From contig NZ_CP159253.1 of the NCBI RefSeq assembly GCF_040438645.1, positions 4,950,501 through 5,014,500 of the forward strand: a stretch of DNA of 64,000 nt, written 5' to 3'. Below, piece after piece: positions 46,867-54,083 of the stretch; position 1 is the stretch's first letter, and each line of letters starts with the position of its first letter. Made by a program: the position numbers and the translations under genes. The notes under the pieces are model-generated. The model saw only the letters and a list, made by a program, of their open reading frames with translations, searched no databases and was not told the origin of the DNA. Origin of the DNA: Mesorhizobium sp. WSM2240. GTDB taxonomy: Bacteria; Pseudomonadota; Alphaproteobacteria; Rhizobiales; Rhizobiaceae.

Positions 46867-47577
46867 TCAGACCGCCGGAGACAATCTCTCCGGCGGTTCT
46901 ACTTTGAGAGCCTGCTGGCGCGGCGCACCGTAGCGCGCCACAGCGGCGAGCAAGACTGCCAGCATCAGGCCGTTCAGCATGTGCCAAAGGAAGTGCGTGC
47001 CGAGCGGAAATGCATCGCAGAATTTGAGGTCGATCGCCCGGAAGGCGACGGAGGCGACGAATATTCCGGCAGCGGCGAAATTGTACCCGCCCGCCCGGTT
47101 GCCGCTTGCAAGAACCACCGCCCCGAAGAACAGGAGCGCCAGGAAGGGCGGCAGATAGCCTGTAGAACCATTGGAGGCCTCGCGCAGCCAGTCGGGCACG
47201 AGAAAGGTGATCAGGCCTGCGGCGGCATAGAATGCGACGAAGATCGGCAATGCCCTTTGCCAGCTCATCGCCATGAAGCGGCGCAGATTCAAAAGCGTGT
47301 AGGCAAGCGTGAAGCCGGCGATGGGCAGGATGTCGGCCCATTTGGTCAACTCGTTGGCGAATGTGTGAAACAGCGCCGAGCCGGCGCCGATGGCCACGAC
47401 CCACCACGCCAGAACTTCTGCGAAGGTGCCTGCGCCATGCCTGCGGACCTCACGGACTCCCCAGAGGCCGGCGGCGACGAACGCCAGATTACTCAGCGCA
47501 TTGATCGGCTCCGCCAACAAGGCTGGCGATGTCCGCTCGCAATAGAGGTCGATCTGATACATCAGCCCGTCGAGCAT
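46867..47577 (-). CDS. Alkaline ceramidase-like membrane protein
   Basis: 236 residues with seven membrane helices. The ceramidase (PF05875-type) pattern is present: YQIDLYCERTSPALLAEPIN, LSNLAFVAAGLWG, SALFHTFANELTKWADILP (His and Asp metal ligands) and GTHFLWHMLNGLML (His ligands). Family members hydrolyse ceramide or similar amides; bacterial substrates are poorly known. The ATG at 47577 follows AGGA by 9 bases. The last codons form half of an inverted repeat that serves the converging acnA transcript. Confidence 0.8.
   Translation of the reverse strand: MLDGLMYQIDLYCERTSPALLAEPINALSNLAFVAAGLWGVREVRRHGAGTFAEVLAWWVVAIGAGSALFHTFANELTKWADILPIAGFTLAYTLLNLRRFMAMSWQRALPIFVAFYAAAGLITFLVPDWLREASNGSTGYLPPFLALLFFGAVVLASGNRAGGYNFAAAGIFVASVAFRAIDLKFCDAFPLGTHFLWHMLNGLMLAVLLAAVARYGAPRQQALKVEPPERLSPAV
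46871..46897. terminator. Inverted repeat between acnA and ceramidase gene
   Basis: ACCGCCGGAGA (46871-46881) and TCTCCGGCGGT (46887-46897) form an 11-pair stem with a 5-base loop. It lies 21 bases after acnA and inside the last codons of the converging ceramidase gene. A short T-poor tail (TCTACTTT) follows on the plus strand. Confidence 0.65.
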
Positions 47578-47703
47578 TTGCGTTTTTCCTGTTTGCACCG
47601 CCGCGTTTCACCGCAACGTGACTTCCCGTTGAAGCCGCCGTCTGCCTATTGTTTGGGCAACCAGAAGAAATCCGGTTCCGCCGGCAATAACAAGTTGGAC
47701 GTA

Positions 47704-48459
47704 ATGATATTCCGATTCCTTTTCACGCTCGCCGCGGCGGCGTTGGCATTGCCGGCGTTTGTCGGCGCCGTGTCGGCGGAGGAAACGGCCCGGCCAACCG
47801 GCGTGGTTGAGCTCTTCACCAGCCAAGGCTGCAGCTCGTGCCCGCCGGCGGATGCGCTCCTGGCGGAATTGGCGGCCCGGGACGATATCGTAGCTCTCGC
47901 CTATCACGTCGACTATTGGGATTATCTCGGCTGGCGCGACACGCTTGGTAGCCCCGAAAACACAGCTCGCCAGCATGGATATGGCAAGTCTTTCGGTATC
48001 CGCTCCGTCTATACGCCGCAGGCCGTCATCAACGGGCGCATCCATGTCAACGGCTCGAGCAGCGCCAAGGTGTGGGATGCGGTCGAAGACCTGAAAGGAT
48101 CGGGCGATGGCCTTGCCGTCGGACTGACCGTCACCCGCGCCGGCGATAGCGTCGTGATCGACGCCGAAGCCGCAAAAGGTGAAGCGAAGAAAGCCCATGT
48201 CGTTGTTGTCTATTTCGAGCCTGCGCAGCCGGTTGTGATCGAGCGCGGCGAAAATGCGGGGCGAACGGTGACCTATTGGAACGCCGTGTCGGATGTCCAG
48301 ACCGCCGGCATGTGGCACGGCAAGGCGGCCCGCTTCGAATTGCCCGCAAGCGAGGTGTCCAGGAAAGGCGGTTGCGCCGTGCTGCTCCAGTCTGTCAGCA
48401 AGGACGGCTTGCCGGGTCCGATTTTGGGCGCGGCGATGATCCGCAATCCAGGGAGCTGA
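47704..48459 (+). CDS. DUF1223 secreted thioredoxin-like protein
   Basis: 251 residues. Signal peptide (FLFTLAAAALALPAFVGAVSA) then VVELFTSQGCSSCPPADALL with a redox-type CxxC (Cys43, Cys46), AYHVDYWDYLGWRDTLGSP and GIRSVYTPQAVINGRIHVNG, the DUF1223 signature. Likely periplasmic, role unknown. Divergent from the ceramidase gene. Confidence 0.9.
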   Translation: MIFRFLFTLAAAALALPAFVGAVSAEETARPTGVVELFTSQGCSSCPPADALLAELAARDDIVALAYHVDYWDYLGWRDTLGSPENTARQHGYGKSFGIRSVYTPQAVINGRIHVNGSSSAKVWDAVEDLKGSGDGLAVGLTVTRAGDSVVIDAEAAKGEAKKAHVVVVYFEPAQPVVIERGENAGRTVTYWNAVSDVQTAGMWHGKAARFELPASEVSRKGGCAVLLQSVSKDGLPGPILGAAMIRNPGS

Positions 48460-48858
48460 GCGCCGACCAAAAAACCGGCATCAGCTTGAGCTGACACCGG
48501 TTCAATATATTGGGATCGTTGCACTCGGCCTTAAAAAGAAAGCCGAGGTTGGTTCGATCCGACGCAGACCCGTGGGCGGGGGGCTTGGGGTTACGAGCCG
48601 GTGCCGGACCGAACCGTCTCAGGCAACGAGGCTAAGTTCGTCGGACATTGGGGCCGTAGCTGGGATAAAAAACGGCAGCAATGTGGCGAAGAATCACCAA
48701 TCAATTCAGTTTGTACATATTCGTGATTCAGTCCGTACGGTTTCGGGGCTAGACAATTCCTGCCGGAAATTTAGCAGCGAATCAGATCGTTCGGGCTTGC
48801 ATTTTTGGGGTGAACGCGCGACCTTTCCTTCGCAAAAACGTCACGAAAGGCCGTTTGC
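48460..48858. other. 399-base gene-free region with stem-loops
   Basis: The interval between the DUF1223 and DUF2794 genes has no convincing coding frame. It contains the hairpin at 48473-48502, a second stem CTCGGC...GCCGAG (about 48526-48548), and a possible long-range pairing of GGTTCGATCCG with CGGACCGAACC (about 48552-48616, one mismatch). An untranslated RNA or a promoter region are both possible; I recognise no RNA family. Confidence 0.4.
48473..48502 (+). terminator. Hairpin after the DUF1223 gene
   Basis: AACCGG + TCAGCT pair with AGCTGA + CCGGTT around a TG loop with a CA/CA internal loop. It lies 14 bases after the stop. It is preceded by A-rich sequence, so it could act on either strand; there is no T-run on the plus strand. 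Confidence 0.5.
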
Positions 48859-49245
48859 ATGACTGATCGCGGGAATGGAGCGGAGGGTAGGGAAGACACC
48901 GCCATACTGATCCCGCTCCATGAGGCAAGACGCGAACGGCTCGACCTTCCGGTAAGCTTCGACAGACGTGAAATCGACCAGTTGCTGCGGCTTTATGGCC
49001 GTATGGTGGCTGCCAATGAGTGGCGCGACTATGCGATCGATCACCTCAACGACCGCGCCGTCTTCTCGGTTTTCCGCCGCGCCAGCGAAACCGCTCTTTT
49101 CCAGATCGTGAAAAGCCCGAAGCTGGCCCGCAAGCAAGGCGCATTCAGCGTCGTGGCGGCGGGCGGCGTCATCCTCAAGCGCGGCCATGAACTTGCCCGG
49201 GTGCTCGGCGTGTTCGACAAGGCGCTGAAGCTGGTAAAGGCCTGA
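48859..49245 (+). CDS. DUF2794 family protein
   Basis: 128 residues, cytoplasmic. Family marks are PVSFDRREIDQLLRLYGRMV, EWRDYAIDHLNDRAVFSVF and LARKQGAFSVVAAGGVILKR. DUF2794 proteins are confined largely to alphaproteobacteria and have no known role. Upstream is a 399-base gene-free interval; downstream a TetR gene. Confidence 0.88.
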   Translation: MTDRGNGAEGREDTAILIPLHEARRERLDLPVSFDRREIDQLLRLYGRMVAANEWRDYAIDHLNDRAVFSVFRRASETALFQIVKSPKLARKQGAFSVVAAGGVILKRGHELARVLGVFDKALKLVKA

Positions 49246-49307
49246 TTTCCCAAATTTTTCCCCGATTGCGCGGCCTGGATCGGAACGGTCCGTCGCTTGA
49301 TGGGTTG

Positions 49308-49322
49308 TCGTACAGTGTATAG
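49308..49322. promoter_or_regulatory. Operator-like motif upstream of the TetR gene
   Basis: On the minus strand it reads CTATACACTGTACGA, sharing T(A/G)TACAC(T/C)GTA with the palindrome at 50120-50137 in front of the small secreted gene. It lies about 30-40 bases before the TetR ATG, where an autoregulatory site is expected. Confidence 0.5.
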
Positions 49323-49349
49323 AGATCGTCCGATCTGCGGATATTGTAT

Positions 49350-50006
49350 ATGAACGACCCAAAGCCGTTGAGCGCGCAAGATCGCCGGGAGCGCCAGAAG
49401 GCGGAAGTCCGCGCGGAACTGCTGACGGCGGCGCATGAGCTGGTGCGGGAAGAAGGCTATGAAGGGCTGACCATCCGCAAGCTGGCCAAGCGGGTCGGCT
49501 ACGCGCCGATGTCGGTCTATTCCTATTTCGCCGACAAGCACGCCATCCTGCACGCGATTGCCGACGACGCCTTCGAGTCCCTGGCCCGCCGCCTGGAAGC
49601 GCAAGCGCCGAAGGAGCCGTTGGCGGCGCTCCGCAAGATGATGACGGAATATGCGGCTTTCGGGCTGGAAAATCCGAACGAATACCGCACTGTCTTCATG
49701 ACCGACGATCACACTCACGATCCCGACCGGGGCGTAACCGAGCCCGGAAAACACAATCCCGCGCTGCAACTGCTGCTCAAACGTGTTCAGGCCTGCATGG
49801 ATGCAGGCATATTCCAAGGGGACGTGCACGCCTTCGCCACGCTGTTATGGTCTTTTGGGCACGGCACGGTCTCGTTGCTCATCACGTTTCCGCATTATCC
49901 CTTCGGCGATCGCCAGAAATTCCTGGAAATGTCGATGGACGTCGCATTGGCGGGATTGAAGGCGCATCCTGTCGGCACGTTGACGCCGCCCGACGCGCGT
50001 TGCTGA
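49350..50006 (+). CDS. TetR/AcrR family transcriptional regulator
   Basis: 218 residues. The N-terminal helix-turn-helix is VRAELLTAAHELVREEGYEG followed by LTIRKLAKRVGYAPMSVYSYFADKHAIL (about 37-65), the TetR signature. The C-terminal ligand domain is typical in length. The ATG at 49350 is preferred to a TTG two codons upstream. Operator-like motifs occur before this gene and the next, so it probably regulates both. Confidence 0.93.
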   Translation: MNDPKPLSAQDRRERQKAEVRAELLTAAHELVREEGYEGLTIRKLAKRVGYAPMSVYSYFADKHAILHAIADDAFESLARRLEAQAPKEPLAALRKMMTEYAAFGLENPNEYRTVFMTDDHTHDPDRGVTEPGKHNPALQLLLKRVQACMDAGIFQGDVHAFATLLWSFGHGTVSLLITFPHYPFGDRQKFLEMSMDVALAGLKAHPVGTLTPPDARC

Positions 50007-50069
50007 TCCACCGGCGCAGGCGAATCGCCGACTGCAGAGACTTCGCTGGTCCTCCCGCGAGAAGATATT

Positions 50070-50085
50070 TTCGTACGCGTACGAA
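50070..50085. promoter_or_regulatory. Perfect 16-bp palindrome upstream of the small secreted gene
   Basis: TTCGTACGCGTACGAA is fully self-complementary. It lies 8 bases before the -35 box of the predicted promoter at 50093-50121 and differs from the TetR-type motif, so a second regulator may be involved. Confidence 0.45.
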
Positions 50086-50092
50086 TCCGCTC

Positions 50093-50137
50093 TTGAATCG
50101 TGTTACCGCTGCTCGTATCTGTACACCGTAGTGTACA
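50093..50137 (+). promoter_or_regulatory. Promoter with overlapping TetR-type operator
   Basis: TTGAAT (50093-50098), 17 bases, TATCTG (50116-50121). The palindrome TGTACAC-CGTA-GTGTACA (50120-50137) covers the expected start site, a placement that would block transcription when bound. It resembles the motif before the TetR gene at 49308-49322. Confidence 0.6.
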
Positions 50138-50160
50138 TGTACAAAGAGCGGAGAACGATA

Positions 50161-50433
50161 ATGAGGAAGATAGCTCTAGCGGTGGCAGCCATTCTGGCGC
50201 TGTCCGGCACCGCATCGGCCAACGATTTCGCCGCCACGCTGCACTATCCGGAATCGCCGCGCAGCGAACCGCAGGCGGCCAGAAAAGTGCTGGACCGCAC
50301 CGTCACGCATTCGATCAAGCGGGAGACTTCACGCAAGGTCGCGTCCCGTCGCGCAAGCGACACCGCGGATGCGGCGAAGAGCCGGCGCAGTGGAGTCGCG
50401 GTAGACCCGTGGATCGTGCCTAACTTCCGCTGA
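50161..50433 (+). CDS. Small secreted basic protein controlled by a TetR-type operator
   Basis: 90 residues. Signal peptide MRKIALAVAAILALSGTASA, then a mature chain of about 70 residues rich in Arg, Lys and Ser (IKRETSRKVASRRASD) ending in VDPWIVPNFR. GGAG precedes the ATG by about 8 bases. The basic, low-complexity character suggests binding to an acidic envelope polymer, but no family is recognised. Confidence 0.75.
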   Translation: MRKIALAVAAILALSGTASANDFAATLHYPESPRSEPQAARKVLDRTVTHSIKRETSRKVASRRASDTADAAKSRRSGVAVDPWIVPNFR

Positions 50434-50480
50434 TTGTCCGCTCACCAGTGCGAATCCGAGCGTCCGGCGATGGCAAACGA

Positions 50481-50509
50481 AAAACGGCGGGCCTTGAGCC
50501 CGCCGTTTT
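50481..50509. terminator. Bidirectional terminator between small secreted gene and rpsP
   Basis: AAAACGGCGGGC-CTTGA-GCCCGCCGTTTT, a 12-pair stem with A-run and T-run on its flanks, so it works in both directions for the converging genes. Confidence 0.88.
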
Positions 50510-50528
50510 CATTCCGAGATTGCAGCGA

Positions 50529-50921
50529 TCAGCTGGCGGCGGCTTCTTCGGCGGGAGCCGGTGCGGCGGCGGCGGCGGCAGCTTCATCCTGCGCCTTCTT
50601 GATCGCATCGATGCGTTCCTGAGCCTTCTTGCCCGGCCGCGCCTTGTTCGGGTTCACCCGCGGCTCGCGCTTCGACAGACCGGCCTCGTCCAGGAAGCGG
50701 GCCACCCGATCGGTCGGCAGCGCGCCGTGGCCGAGCCAATGCTTGATACGGTCGGCGTCAAGCTTGACGCGCTCGCCGCCTTCGCGCGGCAGCAACGGGT
50801 TCCAGGCGCCCACGGTCTCGATGAAGCGGCCGTCACGTGGCGAGCGCACATCGGCGATGACGATGTGGTAGTAGGGGCGCTTCTTGGAGCCCGCGCGGGC
50901 CAGACGAATTTTCAGTGACAT
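50529..50921 (-). CDS. rpsP: 30S ribosomal protein S16
   Basis: 130 residues. The core begins [20 protein letters not shown] and has [20 protein letters not shown] and a [19 protein letters not shown] segment. An Ala/Pro/Glu-rich tail of about 25 residues (ending EEAAAS) extends the usual ~80-90 residues. rimM, usually next, is 32 kb away. Confidence 0.96.
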   Translation of the reverse strand: MSLKIRLARAGSKKRPYYHIVIADVRSPRDGRFIETVGAWNPLLPREGGERVKLDADRIKHWLGHGALPTDRVARFLDEAGLSKREPRVNPNKARPGKKAQERIDAIKKAQDEAAAAAAAPAPAEEAAAS

Positions 50922-50967
50922 TTTCTTCTCCTAAAAGTGCAGTTCGTTTGATCTGAGGGTTTGTGTT

Positions 50968-51306
50968 CTATTCGCCGATCTTCACGGCTGAACTTCTGGT
51001 CTCGCCGCCGTTGGCTGCGAGCATTTCGTGATGACGGATGACTTCGTGGATGATGAAGTTCAGGAACTTTTCCGCGAAATCAGGGTCGAGCTGGGCGTCG
51101 TCGGCAAGCCGGCGCAGCCTCGCTATCTGGGTCTGTTCCCGCGCCGGATCGGCCGGCGGCAGGCCGTGGGTGGCCTTCAGCACGCCGACCGCCTTGGTGC
51201 AGCGGAAACGCTCGGCAAGCATATGGATAAGTGCGGCATCGATATTGTCGATCGAGGCGCGCAGCTCTCCGAGAAGTGCCTGGGGGTTGTCGTTCATCGC
51301 GCTCAT
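50968..51306 (-). CDS. Chorismate mutase, AroQ class
   Basis: 112 residues. All-helical AroQ fold: ELRASIDNIDAALIHMLAER (first Arg of the active site), RCTKAVGVLKATHG, and NFIIHEVIRHHEM. Makes prephenate for Phe and Tyr. The ATG overlaps the ffh stop (ATGA) with GGGGAAG before it. Stand-alone mutase between ffh and rpsP, an arrangement seen in related alphaproteobacteria. Confidence 0.92.
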   Translation of the reverse strand: MSAMNDNPQALLGELRASIDNIDAALIHMLAERFRCTKAVGVLKATHGLPPADPAREQTQIARLRRLADDAQLDPDFAEKFLNFIIHEVIRHHEMLAANGGETRSSAVKIGE

Positions 51307-52883
51307 TTCTTCTTCCCCAGGCCAGGAAGGCCGCCTCCGCCAAGGCCGGGCAGTTTCGCGCCGCCCGGCAGTCCGGGCAGACCGCCGCCGCCCAATCCTG
51401 GAAGCCCGCCCGGCAGGCCCTTGCCAAGGCCGGCCGCCTGCGCCTGCTTCTGCAGGGCTTCGAGTTGCTTCGGATCCATCTTGGAGAGATCCGGCATGCC
51501 GCCCATACCGCCGGCAAGCCCGCCGAGTCCCATCTTCGAAGCCAGCCCGCCCATCATGCCGCGCATCATGCCGCCGCCCTTGCCCTTGCCGCCCATGGCC
51601 TTCATCATGTCGGCCATCTGACGATGCATCTTCAGGAGCTTGTTGATCTCGGCGGCATCCGTGCCGGAACCCGCGGCGATGCGCTTCTTGCGCGAATGCT
51701 TGAGAATGTCCGGGTTGGCGCGCTCGGCCTTGGTCATCGAGCGGATGATGGCGATCTGGCGGCCGAACATCCTGTCGTCGAGCCCGGCGGCCGCCATCTG
51801 GTCCTTCATTTTGCCCAAGCCGGGCATCATTCCCATGATGCCGCCCATGCCGCCCATCTTCTGCATCTGGCCGAGCTGGTCGGCGAGATCGTTCAGGTCG
51901 AACTTGCCCGACTGCATCCTCTTGGCCATCGCCGCGGCCTTTTCCGCGTCGATGGTTTCGGCAGCCTTCTCGACGAGCGAGACGATGTCGCCCATGCCGA
52001 GAATGCGGTCGGCGATGCGCTTGGGATGAAACTCCTCCAGCGCATCCATCTTCTCGCCGGTGCCGATCAGCTTGACCGGCTTGCCGGTCACGGCGCGCAT
52101 CGAGAGCGCGGCGCCGCCGCGCCCATCACCGTCCATGCGCGTCAGGATCAGGCCGGTTATTCCAACCCGCTCGTCAAAGCTCTTGGCGAGATTGACAGCG
52201 TCCTGGCCGGTCAGGCTGTCGGCGACAAGCAGGATCTCGTGCGGCGACGACACCCGCTTGATGTCGGCCATCTCGACCATCAGCGGTTCGTCGATATGAG
52301 TGCGGCCGGCCGTGTCGAGGATGACGACATCATGGCCGCCGAGCCTGGCCGCCTGCACCGCGCGCTTGGCGATATCGACCGGCGATTGGCCGGCGACGAT
52401 CGGCAGCGTCGCAACCCTGGTCTGCTCGCCGAGCTGGCGAAGCTGTTCCTGGGCGGCCGGGCGGCGGGTGTCGAGCGACGCCATCAGCACCTTCTTGCCC
52501 TGGCGCTCGACAAGGCGCTTGGCAATCTTCGCCGACGTTGTGGTCTTGCCCGAGCCCTGCAGGCCGACCATCATCACGACCACCGGCGCCGGCGCATTGA
52601 GATCGATCGTCTGGCCCTCGCTGCCCAGCATCTCGACCAGCTCGTCATGGACGATCTTGACGACCATCTGGCCGGGCTTGATCGATTTGACGACCGCAGC
52701 ACCCACCGCCTTGGCGCGAACCTTGTCGACGAACGAGCGAACGACATCGAGCGCCACGTCGGCTTCGATGAGCGCGCGGCGGACCTCGCGCAGCGCCGCC
52801 GACACATCGGCTTCCGACAGTGCGCCGCGGCCGGTGAGGCCGTTTAGAATTGAACCAAGTCGCTCTTGCAGCGATTCGAACAT
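51303..52883 (-). CDS. ffh: Signal recognition particle protein Ffh
   Basis: 526 residues. N domain MFESLQERLGSILNGLTGRG, G domain with P-loop GLQGSGKTTTSAKIA (about 107), DTAGR and RMDGDGRGG, and Met-rich M domain (MGGMGGIMGMMPGLGKMKDQ). The C-terminus after about 425 is a Gly/Leu/Pro-rich extension with repeats of GGGGLPGL ending in KKK. Binds signal peptides and SRP RNA. First gene of ffh-chorismate mutase-rpsP. Confidence 0.97.
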   Translation of the reverse strand: MFESLQERLGSILNGLTGRGALSEADVSAALREVRRALIEADVALDVVRSFVDKVRAKAVGAAVVKSIKPGQMVVKIVHDELVEMLGSEGQTIDLNAPAPVVVMMVGLQGSGKTTTSAKIAKRLVERQGKKVLMASLDTRRPAAQEQLRQLGEQTRVATLPIVAGQSPVDIAKRAVQAARLGGHDVVILDTAGRTHIDEPLMVEMADIKRVSSPHEILLVADSLTGQDAVNLAKSFDERVGITGLILTRMDGDGRGGAALSMRAVTGKPVKLIGTGEKMDALEEFHPKRIADRILGMGDIVSLVEKAAETIDAEKAAAMAKRMQSGKFDLNDLADQLGQMQKMGGMGGIMGMMPGLGKMKDQMAAAGLDDRMFGRQIAIIRSMTKAERANPDILKHSRKKRIAAGSGTDAAEINKLLKMHRQMADMMKAMGGKGKGGGMMRGMMGGLASKMGLGGLAGGMGGMPDLSKMDPKQLEALQKQAQAAGLGKGLPGGLPGLGGGGLPGLPGGAKLPGLGGGGLPGLGKKK

Positions 52884-53208
52884 CGTTCTTCCTTGTGTCT
52901 CTGACCGGTTTCCCGCCCAGAGGTAATGTCTCCCTGCACGAGAGCCAAGCTATAGCCAAAGCCAAAAAGCACCCGGGGGCGCATCGCGCTGCCGGGTGTT
53001 GGCCTCCGGGATCGATTTATACCTCTAAGGGTCCCGGTCGGCTGCTCGGAGTCTGTACTCGTCGCGGAATTTGCAGCGCAAGAACATCATGCGACGCGAA
53101 ATGTCAAGGTAGCGGTGGAAAACGAGCTCCGCCAGGATGGCAGTTGCGTTGGAAACAGACGAACGCCGGGCGGATGTGCCCGGCGTTCCAGAGGAAAGTC
53201 CTCGGCTG
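52884..53208. other. 325-base gene-free region between ffh and the SH3/DUF1236 gene
   Basis: It should hold the ffh promoter on the minus strand. A hairpin with arms GCCAA...CACCCGG (52961-52976) and CCGGGTG-TTGGC (52992-53003) lies about 80 bases upstream of ffh. The terminator of the DUF1236 gene is at its far end. I looked for SRP RNA and found none of its conserved core. No convincing coding frame. Confidence 0.45.
53161..53188 (-). terminator. Terminator of the SH3/DUF1236 gene
   Basis: On the minus strand GAACGCCGGGC and GCCCGGCGTTC form an 11-pair stem with a 6-base loop, about 20 bases after the stop. The T-run is weak (GTCTGTTTCC). Confidence 0.65.
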
Positions 53209-53883
53209 CTACTGCCGCATGACGTATACGATCCTGCGGGTATCCGGCTCGACCAGCACCGGCTGATTGTTAACGTTGACGTAGCGGTACTCGTAGTTCG
53301 GGATCTCGCGAAGTTCGACGGTTTCGGGCAGGCTGGCGCCGACCACGACCTCGCCTTCAAGATAGACCGGTTCGACCCGGTTGGACGTCACGAAGGTGCG
53401 TACCTCGGCCGGCGGCTCGGCGGCAGCACCCGTGGCGCCGCCGATGGTCGCGCCGGCAACGCCGCCGACAGCTGCACCGATAGGTCCGCCGATGATCGCG
53501 CCGGCAACAGCACCGGTGGCTCCGCCCACAACAGCGCCTTCCGCGCCGCCTTCACCGGATGGGGCAGTGACCACCTCGACGGAACCGGCAGGACGTTCGG
53601 TGACCACCACCTGCTGGCCGCCGAAATTGCCTGTCAGATAGTCTGAATAAACCCAGCCCTGACCGCCGGCTTCGGCGACTGAGCACCATTTGCTGCCCTC
53701 GATGCAACCATTCAGCGTTGTCGCCTGTCCGGCGGCCAGAACCCCGATCACAGGGTGCTGCGGACCGGGACCGGCGCGAACGTTGAGGTCCGTCGTGGCG
53801 GTGACCGATGTCTGGGCGAATGCCGACGCCGACATTGCAAGCAATGCGCCGGCGGAAGCGGAAATCAGGAGATTGGATTTCAT
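53209..53883 (-). CDS. Secreted SH3-domain protein with glycine-zipper and DUF1236
   Basis: 224 residues. Signal peptide (LLISASAGALLAMSASAFA), then a bacterial SH3 domain 27-85 (VTATTDLNVRAGPGPQHPVI...WVYSDYLTG), a Gly/Ala-rich segment 110-155 (GGATGAVAGAIIGGPIGAAV), and a DUF1236-like C-terminus with two copies of the YVxxNxQPVLVEPDTRRIVYV style. SH3 domains of this type bind peptidoglycan. An EcfG-type promoter lies just upstream on the minus strand, so it is probably induced by general stress. Confidence 0.85.
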   Translation of the reverse strand: MKSNLLISASAGALLAMSASAFAQTSVTATTDLNVRAGPGPQHPVIGVLAAGQATTLNGCIEGSKWCSVAEAGGQGWVYSDYLTGNFGGQQVVVTERPAGSVEVVTAPSGEGGAEGAVVGGATGAVAGAIIGGPIGAAVGGVAGATIGGATGAAAEPPAEVRTFVTSNRVEPVYLEGEVVVGASLPETVELREIPNYEYRYVNVNNQPVLVEPDTRRIVYVMRQ

Positions 53884-53921
53884 GATAATCCTCCGTGGAT
53901 TCGTTGTCCCGTCCGGTCATA

Positions 53922-53946
53922 AACGGAGCCAAACCGGTTCTGTTCC
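53922..53946 (-). promoter_or_regulatory. EcfG-type general stress promoter of the SH3/DUF1236 gene
   Basis: On the minus strand GGAAC (53946-53942), 16 bases, CGTT (53925-53922), an exact EcfG match 39 bases before the start codon. Confidence 0.78.
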
Positions 53947-54083
53947 GGTCCAAGCCGTTTGGGCCGTGTGACTGCTTGTTAAATTGTCTTTGCAGAAACC
54001 GTGGATCAGCGCCGGGTAATCAATGACTTCGCGCGCGTGGCCGCAGCAGGCCCTGAGAACCGTTTCTCCGATTTTTCGGAGAT

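Noticed and set aside
48540..48570. tRNA-like TTCGATCC stretch
   Set aside because: The flanking stem fails at the second pair and there is no acceptor, D-arm or anticodon arm around it.
52884..53208. SRP RNA gene next to ffh
   Set aside because: The conserved GGAAGCAGCC-type core of 4.5S RNA is absent on both strands.
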